Assembly (NCBI GenBank): GCA_000729835.1
Contig: JFHB01000115.1
Coordinates: 1-64,000, forward strand
Origin: Atkinsonella hypoxylon
Lineage: Eukaryota > Ascomycota > Sordariomycetes > Hypocreales > Clavicipitaceae
Direction: 5' to 3'
DNA: 64,000 nt
How positions within the stretch are numbered: the first letter of the stretch is position 1; every line of letters starts with the position of its first letter. The notes under the pieces are model-generated. The model did no database searches and was not told the DNA's origin. It saw nothing but the letters and a program-made list of their open reading frames with translations. The translations under genes and the position numbers were made by a program. Shown piece after piece: positions 35,224 through 45,039 of the stretch.

Positions 35224-35706
35224 TTGCTGTTTTAAGACTAAACCCCTAAATAACTATATAGCTTATACTAAAGTAGGTGTTAATATAGTATACGTTAAAA
35301 TTAAAGAGAATTAGTAAAGAGTAAGATATTTATTAGTGTATACTATTAAGTAATAGCAGGTAAGAAGATTAAATAGTTAGAAAAGGCAGAAATAAAATAT
35401 TAATTGTAGCTTAGAAAATATATATACATAAAAGGAGCTAAATATACTAAAGAGTTAGGGAAAGTGTTACTAGCAGCAAAGTAATGTCTCTTAAGTGTTA
35501 AGTGTTGTAAATTAAAGCAGGCTAAAAGATATTAATTAATTAAAAAGAGCTAAGGCTAAAAAGAGCTAGCAGAAGCTACTTATACGCTTCCTTTCTTAAA
35601 CTATCTAGACGTTTAGGCGATGCGCACTCTTATAGAGAAAACCTGTATGTAGCATCCCTTGCAAAGCTAATATAAGAGCGCAAGGGGGTAACCCCGCCGC
35701 GACACA
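35224..35706 (-). repeat. E2a right LTR (483 bp)
   Basis: Starts TTGCTGTTTTAAGACT, the mutated form of TTGTCGTCTCAAGACC, and ends CCGCGACACA, followed by the TSD GTAGT. Its right-hand third (35580-35706) keeps CG-rich bases, while its left part is heavily AT-shifted. Confidence 0.9.
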
Positions 35707-35711
35707 GTAGT

Positions 35712-38700
35712 AAGCTATAGCTATAAGTAATTTACTTTTAATTTAGGTAAATATACTTCTCTAAACGTTAGAAATAAACTTTAGATCTTAGTTGCTTATA
35801 ATCTACTTAGAAAGGCCTTAGTCTAATAAATATAGCATCTATAAGAGCAGTTCTGCCTAAATTTCTACTGTATATATTATATACTTAAGTATAAGGATTA
35901 TTTACTTACTAAATAGGCAATTTACTAGATATAGTAAGTTATAGGAGCTATATTTATCTTTTTGCTATAGGGTATTTATTAAGCTAACTTTAGGTATATT
36001 AGTAATAAAATTAAGCAAAATTATATAGAAGGGAGTTAGAACTAACTCTAACAACCTTAATTCCTCTAGTAGCTTACTGCAGTTAATTGCGTTTTCTTTA
36101 TAAGTATAGTAGTAAGTAATATAGGTTTAAATCTACTTATATATCTATAGAAAGTAAACTACTTATAATTCTACTGCTATTCTATAGGCGCTAAAATAGT
36201 TCTAATTATTATAGACTGTTTTAAGGATAAATTCTACAACCTTTATAGGTATATATAGTTAAAATAGGCCTTTTCTATTATAATAGTATAAAAGTCTATT
36301 ATCTTATAGAGTCTATCTATACAGTAGAATCCTTAGTCTTTATTATTAATTTTACTAATTCTACTTTTTATAAAAGTTCTTAATACCTTCTATAATTCTA
36401 CTAAGCTTTAGATTAAAACTATAGCCTTAAACAATTTTCTCTTTTAAACCTTTATTTAATACTGCTGTAGTGCTATATTCTTCAGCAAAAAATACGCTTA
36501 TATTAAGCTTATTAAATTTACTGTTATAAGCCTTCTCTTAGTATAAAACTATAACTAACAACCTAAAGAGTATATCTAGCACTATATTTAGTACTTTTAG
36601 TATATAGAAAACTCTTAGGTTAAATTGCAATAAATAATTAGCTACTTTAGCTAATTTTAGGTTAGCTTTATCTAGATCTATTGTAGTAAGTAAGGTATAT
36701 TTAATAATCCCTTTTGCTAATAAGTAGTCTATAATAATATTAATAGTATAGCAGTTAGATTAAACTATTTTCTATAGCTTTTAAACACTCTATACAATTA
36801 TAACTACCTCTACCTTAGTTAATCTATAATGTTTCTTTAGGTTAAAAGTATATCTTAAGAGAAAAAGAATTAGCTATAGCTAGTTACTTTTAATATCTTT
36901 ACTAGGTATACTATAACTATTCTATTTACCTATAAGCTAGAAGTTAAAGAGCCTAAATTCTTTCTTATAAGCATTAACTTTAAAGAATAAATACTTACTA
37001 GAGTTATAGTGCTATAGAATAGTATTTTTATTAAGGTATACTTTTACCTCTTAAAATGCCTTTTTTTCCTTAGGTTTTAGTAAAAATATTAATTCTTAAG
37101 CTTTCTTTTAGTGTATTAGTTTAAGTAAACTATTAGCTAAGCCTTTCTTATAAAGCTCTTATAGTAAAGTAGTCTTTTATTTCTATAGTAAGTAAATTTA
37201 TATATTAAACTATAGAATACTTTTCTATAAAAAGCTAGCTATATTAATAAAGGTCTTTAGATTTATAAGATCTATTAGAAACTTAAGTTTTTAAAAAGCT
37301 TTTAGCTTATTATTTATATTAGTAATTCTATTACTATTAACAATAAAACCTAATAGCTAAATAGCTAAGTAGCCTATAAATAACTTCTTTATAGCTATTA
37401 TTAACTTATTTTTCTTTAGAATTAATAAGACTATATTAAGGTATATAAGGTAGTCCTTAGTAGAGTTAAAGAATATAATAATATTATTAATATAGATTTA
37501 TATAAAATATTAATGCTTTTAAAATAATTAGTCTATATACTATTAAGCAAAAGCTAATATATTCTTAAAGCCTATAAGCGCTATATTTAATGCTTTTAAT
37601 CCTTATTTTAATATTACTACTATATAAGATTAGTGTTCTTATTTTATAGAAAGCTAGTAGAAAAACCCTAATATATTAAAGAGCAAAAATATCTTCTTAC
37701 TATATATATTTACTATAATATTTAATTAATCTAGTAAAGAGTATATATTTAGTATTACTATACTATTAAGTAGCTTTATATTAACTATAACTTATTCTTT
37801 TCTTTCTATTAAGGTTTTAATCTATACTATAAAGGCTAAGTAGGCTATAGCTGCTAGGTTGTCTAAATACAATATTTTTCTACTTAAATGCAGTTTATTG
37901 TAAACCTTATCTAATTTAGCTTTATCTTTAGCTTCTAGTAGGTAGATTTAAATAGGTTTTAGCTGCTTCTACTATCTATTTACTAGATCTACTTTTATAT
38001 ATTAGTCTTTAGGTATAGAAATAATACCTCTATTACAATAAATATTGTATTTATCTATTAAGTTAATAAGCTTAGTTGCAACGTTTAGGTCTAAGTTTTC
38101 TACCTTAACCTTATATTTATTATAAATATATAGTATATCCTTAGAACAAGAGATTCTATATATAAAGATACTATTATTAACTTTCTTAAGGTTAAATTTA
38201 CTACTATTACCTTCTTTCTATAACTTATAATTTTCTGTAGGTAATAGACTATTATTAGGTGTAATATTCTTAGAAAAATATATATATAAATTAAATAGGT
38301 TTATAATTATATAGTTAGCCTTAAGCTCTTTATTATACTAAAGATAAGTAACCTTTTAATTTTTCTAGATTATAATAAATTTATCTAAATAGTTATAGGC
38401 TACTATTTATTCTTAGTTAGTTGTACTAAGTAATATATCTAGGATAAGGTTAGATTTTAAGTATATATAGTAGGCAGTAGCTTTCTTATTAGCTAGTACC
38501 TCCTTCTATTTAACTAGGATATACTTCTACGATTTTAGCGGAATTATTATAGCTTATACTGCTGTTATATTTTAATATAGAATCTTTAAAATTAGCTAGA
38601 AGATACCTATTTCTATAACTATATTATAAATAGACCTAATAGTAGCTTTAGGGCAGATAAAATCGATTTTAACACTATAATTATAGAGAAAGGTTAAACC

Positions 38701-38900
38701 TAGAAGGAGCTTTAGTCCTAAGTTACTTATTACGTTAGCTGTAACTATAAAATAGCTAGTTATAGGCACACTATATATAGATCTAAGAATATAGAAGTTA
38801 AATATAGCTGTCTTAAAGATATAGAAGAATAATTGCACTTTAGTAACTAGTTTTAGCTCTATTTTTACCTATTTTATATTCTAACTAAACTAAGTTAACT
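35712..38900 (-). pseudogene. G1 gypsy protease, RT, RNase H and integrase N-part
   Basis: Reverse transcriptase-RNase H-integrase polyprotein, RIP-inactivated. Minus-strand reading gives a retropepsin-like segment (LLLGLTFLYNYSVKIDF, about 38.7 kb), then RT with the GFFYQLSIK, GFKNILAFA and YINNIIIF (37494-37474) segments. The last is the catalytic Y-I-D-D with both Asp now Asn, through TpG to TpA changes. It is followed by LLGFIVNSNRIT, RNase H, and the integrase core with LDFIT-D-IP-like and ISDRDPKF-like segments, ending where E2a inserted. Stops are TAG/TAA at expected Gln/Trp sites. Confidence 0.88.
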
Positions 38901-39598
38901 ATACTTTATTAATTAGCACTAAAGAGGTTTTAGTATCTAGGTAGATCTAATATAATAGTCCTTTATTATAGAATTAAATAGGAATCTTTAGGAAGAAATT
39001 TAACTTTAAAATGCTAGATTTAATAAGCTATAGCCTTATAACTGCTTTAACTACTTACTTTATTTAGATTCCTTATAAATCCTTTTAGTTTACCTCTATT
39101 TAAACCTTCTTCTTTTACTTTTCTTTACTTTTAGTAAAATAGGTTTTAATAAAGTTAGATTCTAGGCTAGTTAGTAGTTCTTTAGCATTAACTATTTCTT
39201 CTTCTTCTATTAGCTAGTATTTACAGCTTTTAAGGTACTTCTTATAGTTTTTTTAGTTAGATTTATCTTTAAATGTTATTATATAGGTATATTCCTTATT
39301 ATTCTGCAGTAAGCTCTATTGTTAGAAACGTTAAAGCTGCTAAAAATACTGTAGCTTTAGTTAATAATTCTAGCTAGCCCCTAAATCCTAGTTCTACTAA
39401 GGCTAGAGCTACTGCTCTCTTAGTAGCTAATTTCTTTAGTTTTATAGTAAGTACTAAGGATAATTATTCTAGTAATTTTTATAGAATAGAGGTTAGAACT
39501 AAAATTAACTGTTGCTCTTATTCTAGTTTACCTAGTTACTTTAGGCTGCTTTATTGTTTTTAAAGTTCTTACTGTTAGATTTACTTTAAGTGTAGTAA

Positions 39599-39779
39599 TG
39601 TTATGGAGTGGCCCAATTGGGCCATAGTGGATGCCTGCGCACTCTATGTGGGGGTTAGCCCAATCCTAGTGTGGCCCACTACTAATTGCGACAAAAGGAT
39701 ATATATTGTATAAGTTGTGTAACTCTTGTACAATTAGCATCTATATTACAAGACTAGGTTAAAGACCTAGTCCGTTATA
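39599..39779 (-). repeat. TRIM-like element, left LTR (181 bp)
   Basis: TGTTATGGAGTGGCCCAATT to AGTCCGTTATA. It aligns end to end with 39964-40144 with scattered C/T and G/A differences. Confidence 0.9.
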
Positions 39780-39963
39780 TAGCTCCCCTATTATACATAG
39801 TCTCTTCGTTGTCAGCTAGAAGCTAGTTGTAATACTACGCACCCCCTAAGGATCTATCGCCTTGTTAGCCTAGGTTGGATCCCCCTGCCGCCCTAGGACT
39901 TAACCCGCCTAGAAGCTGTTCCGCGCTGGTTCGAACCTATAACCTTAAGGTAACTTATATAAA

Positions 39964-40144
39964 TGTTATAGAGTGGCCTAATTGGGCTATAGCGGATGCC
40001 TGCGCACTCTATGTAGGGGTTAGCCCAATCCTAGTGTGGCCTACTACCAATTGCGACAAAAGAATACGTATTGTACAAGTCGTGTGACTCTTGTACAATT
40101 AGCATCTATATTACAAGACTAGGTTAAAGACCTAGTCCGTTACA
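39964..40144 (-). repeat. TRIM-like element, right LTR (181 bp)
   Basis: TGTTATAGAGTGGCCTAATT to AGTCCGTTACA, followed by the TSD AGTAA. Confidence 0.9.
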
Positions 40145-42115
40145 AGTAAGCATTAATATCTTCCTTATAGTCTTCTAATTTTTATTGTTTTTCTAAATCC
40201 CTAAGGCATTCTTATAGATCCTTAACCTTATTATCTACTATAGTAATATATATAGATCTTAGGTCTTTTGCTATTAGAATTAAGTATAGCTATTATAATC
40301 CTAGGTATAGCTTATAATAAAGTTTTAAAAGGAGCTAAAGATTAGTAGTTTTACTATTTATATAGGTATATTAAAATACTCTAGAGGTAAATTCCCTAAA
40401 TAATTTTTCTTTAATTATATTTTACTTTATAAACTTAGCTAAATCTAGCTATATTATTATATTCTAGATCTATATACTAAATTCTTTATAGATAGCAGTA
40501 TAAATAGAGTTTAAACTACTAAAAATAGCTGTTTTTTTATAGTAATTTAGATACTGCTTATACTATATTAATATATTCCCTTTAAAGAGAGTTTAAAGCT
40601 TAATGTAAATAGCTTTTTAGGCGTTAATTGCACTATAGCTATAGTAGTCTTTAACAGCTTAGATCTATAGCTCTATATTGTAGAAAATAGTATACTTTTC
40701 TTTATATAAAATTAGCTTATAGATATTTCTATTGTTAAAGGGTTTAAAGTAACTAATATTAGTAATCTTCTATATAGAATCTATTTATTCCTTAGGGGTT
40801 TAAAACTATATATTGCTTTAGTTATTCTATTTTTAATGTAGATTTAGCCTTTTATTTACTAGATTTAGCTAGAGATTATTGTTTCTAATATAGTATAGTG
40901 CTTATTAATTTATATACTAATATTTAAAGTTACTAAATACTTAATTCTAGTCTTTTTTAGTATTTTAGCTTTTCTTAGCCTTACTATTATAGTATTACTT
41001 TAATAGATTTATTAGAAATTATAGTAGCTTCTATTCTTTTAGAAAAGTACTAAGGTATCTAAAGTATCTCTATATTATATAGTTTCCTTTACCTAGAGAT
41101 TACTTCTAACCTTACTTCTAGTTCTAGTTAATTTTTAGAGGTAAGTAAGAATTAAAAGCCCTTTACCTATAATTCTTAAGCTAAAAGCCTTATTAAGTAT
41201 AGTATTATTTATTGTATTTATCCTAAGGCTTAAGAGTAGTCTTTATCTTTTAGGCTAAGTATTATTGCTTTACCTAAAGAGTAGTAATTTTATTATTTAA
41301 TTCTCTCTATAATCTACTAATTTTATTAATTAATTCTTCTCTAATTCTACTAATTTACCTACTAATTTCTATAGAAAAACCTATAAGCTATTCTAGTAAA
41401 AGGTTCTCTTTTTTAAGTAGATTTACTGCTTTCTCTACTTTATACCTTAGCTTAAGAGTATAAAACCTTTAGTAAGCTTATAAAAGTAGTAAGATTTTAG
41501 CTAGTTCTTTAATTAGTAAATTCTTTTTAGTAGTTTAAGGTATATCTAATAAATCTAGGTTCTTAGTAAGTAGTGTAAATCTAGATCTTTATACTTACTT
41601 TCCGTTAATATTCTAGGTAGAACTAGCACTAGCTTTATAGATAATATCTTTTAAGCTATTAGATCTAGATAATCTAGCTTTAGCTTTTCCTTTTAGTATT
41701 ACTATTAGTAAATCTATAAGGAGTTTAGCAGATTTAGCCTTATTAATAATTCTATTAACCTACCTTTATACCTACTATACTATAGAAGTGTTAATAGTAT
41801 TTTAGTAAAAAGGTAGTTTTACTAGCTTAGGTTAGTTATATAATTTAAGCTATTTATTAATAAATTTATAGTAAGTAAGATAAAGTAGTAAGCTTCTTTT
41901 CTCTTAAGGTATAAAATCCCTTTTTTAAATCTAAAAATCTAGATTTTAGCAGTAAAATTTATAGAATTAGTATATAGTTTTAAGTTCTTTATTAGTAAAA
42001 GGAATATAATTCCTTCTACTAAGCTCCTTCTAAAGTTACTTTATCTTAAATATTACAATTTTAGCTTTTTAAGCTTAAGGAAAGTTAGCAACAATTAGAA
42101 GTAATTACTACTACT

Positions 42116-42358
42116 TATTATAGTAGGATCTAACGTAGGTTTATTAGAAGTAACAATAGGTTGTTAGATTTACTTAGTTATACAATAAATCGTAAGAGGA
42201 GTTATAAGAGCTTCTGTAAGGAGCATCTAGAAATAGTGTTCTAGTGAATAATTGTTTATTGTTTAATTTAACTACTTAAGTGTTGCTTCTAACTACTTAT
42301 ACATAATTGCGGTTACGTGCACTAGTGACCTGCGGGTCTGTAGGATTATCCCGTAACA
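42116..42358 (-). repeat. G1 gypsy 5' LTR (right end)
   Basis: 243 bp, ending CCGTAACA and followed by the TSD ATTAG. It aligns base for base in length with 13417-13659. The last 60 bases are less mutated (GGTTACGTGC, CCTGCGGGTCTG) than in the left copy, where the same sites read TA for CG or CA. Confidence 0.93.
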
Positions 42359-42363
42359 ATTAG

Positions 42364-42555
42364 TAAGAATAATATTGTTTAGTTATAGCAGTAAGAGCTT
42401 AGCTAACTAGCTTAAGTACTCTTTTAACCTCTATAAAGAGATAGAGGAAAATACAGTAGGAATAGACTAAAAAGCAGCGGAAATTACAGCGCTTTATAAA
42501 TTAGTTCAGAGCTAATCCCTATAGATAAAGGAGCTATAGCGCTTCGTAATAGACT
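42364..42555. other. Pre-insertion flank of G1
   Basis: About 190 bp between the G1 gypsy 5' LTR/TSD and the truncated copia B''. It should be contiguous with 13411 and lower in the ancestral locus. It is AT-rich with no gene. It could be the other half of the possible LTR that starts at 12995, but I could not prove this. Confidence 0.35.
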
Positions 42556-43341
42556 GTATATAGATAACTTAGCTCCTTTAAAGGATATTTAAGCTAGAAT
42601 CAACCAACGAAATATAGTACTAATAACAGGACCAATAATATAACTAATTCCAGTAATTCTAGGGTAGTTATAGTTGAATATAACTAGTTATTATTAATTG
42701 TTTTTGTTATTTTTCGATTTTTAACTGTTTTTCGTTGCTTTTCGATTTTTTAAGTGTTTTTTTGTTGCTTTTATAAGCTAGCTAGAAAGCTCTAGTAACT
42801 TAATAAATTATTAATGCTTTTAGATTGCAAGAGGCTTAGTTAGGCTATCTGCTAGCATCTAATTCGTATTAATATAACTAACCTTAGCTATATATTTACA
42901 AATCTTTTCCCTAATATAGTTAAACTTCAAAAGGGTGTGCTTAGTCCTACTATACAACATTAGGTTGTAAGCAGTAACTATAGTGCCTTAATTATTACAC
43001 CTAATAGAAATAGAAGGGGTTAAAGGCAGCTTTATCTCCTTAAAAAGGCTGTAGAGCTACTCTAATTCCCTAATAGCTTTAAATAATGCATTAGATTCTG
43101 CTTCTAAAGTAGAAAGAGCAATAGTACTAGCTTTCTTCGATTTCCAGCTAATAGGTCCACTAGCTAGCTTATATAAATAAGCATAGGTTGATTTAGAAGA
43201 GGTTTTATCACCAGCAAAATCGCTATTGCAATAACTAAGAAGGGTCTTAAGTACTTCTTTAGAGCTATTAGAAGCTTTAGAAGACTTCTTAGAGGAAGAC
43301 CCTGCTAAAGGTTGTAGACTAGAACGCTTATAAATAATAGT
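42556..43341 (-). pseudogene. Copia B'' 3' fragment (RNase H end), truncated
   Basis: Minus-strand copia 3' end without its LTR or polypurine tract. It matches copia D from about 59740 onward and carries the RNase H region (TKHTLLKFNYI-type bases near 42920-42960) up to the KHSIPLG-equivalent, where copia B' is inserted (43342). The rest of B'' would lie beyond the window. The left junction at about 42556 is abrupt, so B'' was cut before or during insertion of other sequence. Confidence 0.75.
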
Positions 43342-44036
43342 TATTGAAAATAATAGGGATTACAGGACTAGATATCTAAGAGGGTAGTGGTCTCTTAGAT
43401 TTAGCACCTGTAATTGCTCCTAGCAATTATCACGTAGTGGAAGCAGCAGCGGCTTAAATCAAGCTGTAGTGTATAGTATAGATCACGTAGAGGCAGTAGA
43501 TAACTATAATAATAGTGGTATCTTATATTAAGAGCGCTGTAACGAATAAGTGAGGGTAGGATCTTAAATCTTTCTAGTCCCTTATAGACCTATTAACTAT
43601 ATTAGCAGGCTGTAGTTACTAGAAGGGGCTTATAGGCTACTTTATAATTTCCGCAAAAAGATTTACTATATAAAACAAAAAAATTAACTTACAGCTATAC
43701 AAACGAGACGCTTATATATACAATTTAATAAATTCCACTAATAATAAGCAACCCTTATAAGCAACTCTATTTAACAATTATATTATTAGAAAGCCCTAAT
43801 TCTTAGCTTTTAAATAGTATACTTCTTGAATTTCTACTATTGCTAGTTGTAGAGAAAATCGCTATTAAAGTTAACTATAGGTTAGGCAACTTTACCTTAG
43901 TTAAATCTAGATGTTTATATTTAGTAACAATAATATCTCTACCAAAAATTAACGTAATAAGACCTAATAAGGGTTACGTAATAGAGCAACTAGTAGGCAT
44001 AAAAAATAGGCTATATAGGGTAGCTTATTTTTAATA
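43342..44036 (-). repeat. Copia B' 3' LTR
   Basis: 695 bp, TATTGAAAATAATAGGG to CTTATTTTTAATA, followed at once by the copia polypurine tract in reverse (CTCCCTCTAG). It is therefore the 3' LTR of a minus-strand element whose interior continues at 44037-44191 and 52503 onward. Confidence 0.9.
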
Positions 44037-44191
44037 CTCCCTCTAGAAATATAAGAAGTAACTAGTTCTATAAGCAACTTAGCTCCTTTAAAGGATATCT
44101 AAGTTAGAATCAACCAACAAAATATAGTACTAATAACAGAACTAAATAACATAACTAGTAACATAACTAATTCCAGCAATTCTAGGGTAGT
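44037..44191 (-). mobile_element. Copia B' 3' interior, up to the copia C insertion
   Basis: 155 bp of copia 3' untranslated interior, ending in GGGTAGT, where copia C is inserted. The sequence resumes at 52498 (GTAGTTATAG). Confidence 0.85.
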
Positions 44192-44883
44192 TATTGAAAA
44201 TAATAGGGATTACAGGACTAGATATCTAAGAGGGTAGTGGTCTCTTAGATTTAGCACCTGTAATTGCTCCTAGCAATTATCACGTAGTGGAAGCAGCAGC
44301 GGCCTAAATCAAGCTGTAGTGTATAGTATAGATCACGTAGAGGCAATAGATAACTGTAATAGTAGTATCTTTATATTAAGAGCGCTGTAACGAACAGTAA
44401 GGGTAGAATCTCGAATCTTTCTAGTCCCTTATAGACCTACTAACTATATCAGCGGGCTGTAGTTGCTAGAAGGGGCTTGTAGGCTACTTTATAATTTCCG
44501 CAAAAAGATTTACTATATAAAAACAAAAAAATCAACTTACGGCTATACAAACGAGACGCCTACGTGTACAATTTAATAAATTCCACTAATAATAAGCAAC
44601 CCTTATAAGCAACTCTATCTAATAATTATATCATTAGAAAGCCCTAATTCTTAGCTTTTAAATAGTATACTTCTTAAATTTCTACTATTGCTAGTTGTAG
44701 AGAAAATCGCAGTTAAAGTTAACTATAGGTTAGGCAACTTTGCCTTAGTTAAATCTAGATGTTTACATCTAGTAACAACGATATCTCTACTAAAAATCAA
44801 CGTAACAAGACCTAATAAGGGTCACGTAATAGAGCAACTAGTAGGCATAAAAATAGGCTATACAGGGTAGCTTATTTTTAACA
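44192..44883 (-). repeat. Copia C 3' LTR
   Basis: 692 bp, TATTGAAAATAATAGGG to CTTATTTTTAACA, followed by the reverse polypurine tract CTCCCTCTAG. Confidence 0.93.
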
Positions 44884-45039
44884 CTCCCTCTAGAAATGTA
44901 AGAAGTAACTAGTTCTATAAGCAACTTAGCTCCTTTAAAGGATATCTAAGTTAGAATCGACTAACGAAATACAGTACTAATAACAGGACTAAATAACATA
45001 ACTAATTCCAGCAATTCCAGGGTAGTTATAGTTGAATAT

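Larger units (their letters stand above)
17259..35706 (-). mobile_element. E2a: unclassified LTR retroelement inserted in G1 integrase
   Basis: Bounded by 483-bp LTRs (17259-17741 and 35224-35706) and a perfect TSD, GTAGT (17254-17258 and 35707-35711). It interrupts the gypsy integrase between the KLL-xx-A-Y-like and T-D-R-Q motifs. Removing nested copia A and the retroposon at 22995 leaves about 9.1 kb. The coding sense appears to be minus: a purine tract (AGAGAGGT) abuts the left LTR, a gag-like frame follows the right LTR, and a protease-like frame lies further downstream. I could not find RT or integrase motifs by eye, so the superfamily is open. Confidence 0.85.
39599..40144 (-). mobile_element. 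TRIM-like miniature LTR element (546 bp)
   Basis: Two 181-bp direct terminal repeats, 39599-39779 and 39964-40144 (TGTTATGGAGTGGCCC...GTCCGTTACA), enclose only 184 bp. A perfect TSD, AGTAA, flanks it (39594-39598 and 40145-40149). There is no coding capacity: the 70-codon frame across it is chance. A purine tract (AATAGGGGAGC on the minus strand, about 39781-39791) next to the left repeat suggests minus-strand sense. GGTTCGAACC (39928-39937), identical to a tRNA T-arm/B-box, lies near the other repeat and may be a tRNA-derived primer site or capture. The size and structure are those of terminal-repeat retrotransposons in miniature. It inserted in the gag region of G1. Confidence 0.88.
38901..42115 (-). 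pseudogene. G1 gypsy gag/leader region, highly decayed
   Basis: Lies between the 5' LTR (42116-42358) and the protease, where gag is expected. RIP decay is heavy and I cannot follow a continuous frame or see a CCHC knuckle. It contains the TRIM-like insertion 39599-40144. Assignment to gag is by position only. Confidence 0.5.
13417..42358 (-). mobile_element. Ty3/gypsy LTR retrotransposon G1 (split by insertions)
   Basis: The two 243-bp LTRs share one design (TGTTACGG...CCGTAACA) and are flanked by a perfect 5-bp TSD, ATTAG (13412-13416 and 42359-42363). Coding is on the minus strand, in the order protease, reverse transcriptase, RNase H, integrase, which is the Ty3/gypsy order. Without the nested E2a element (17259-35706 plus its TSD) and the TRIM-like element, the original would be about 9.9 kb. 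Between the integrase end (about 16.6 kb) and the left LTR lie about 2.9 kb of extra, unidentified sequence. All frames are RIP-mutated, so the element is dead. Confidence 0.93.

Noticed and set aside
39875..40087. 70-codon open frame across the miniature element
   Set aside because: It spans the interior and part of a terminal repeat of the TRIM-like element. It has no family features.
13417..42358. Possibility of a single giant (29-kb) mobile element such as a Starship
   Set aside because: The ends are 243-bp LTRs with a 5-bp duplication and the interior is fully explained by nested retroelements. There is no tyrosine-recombinase captain gene.
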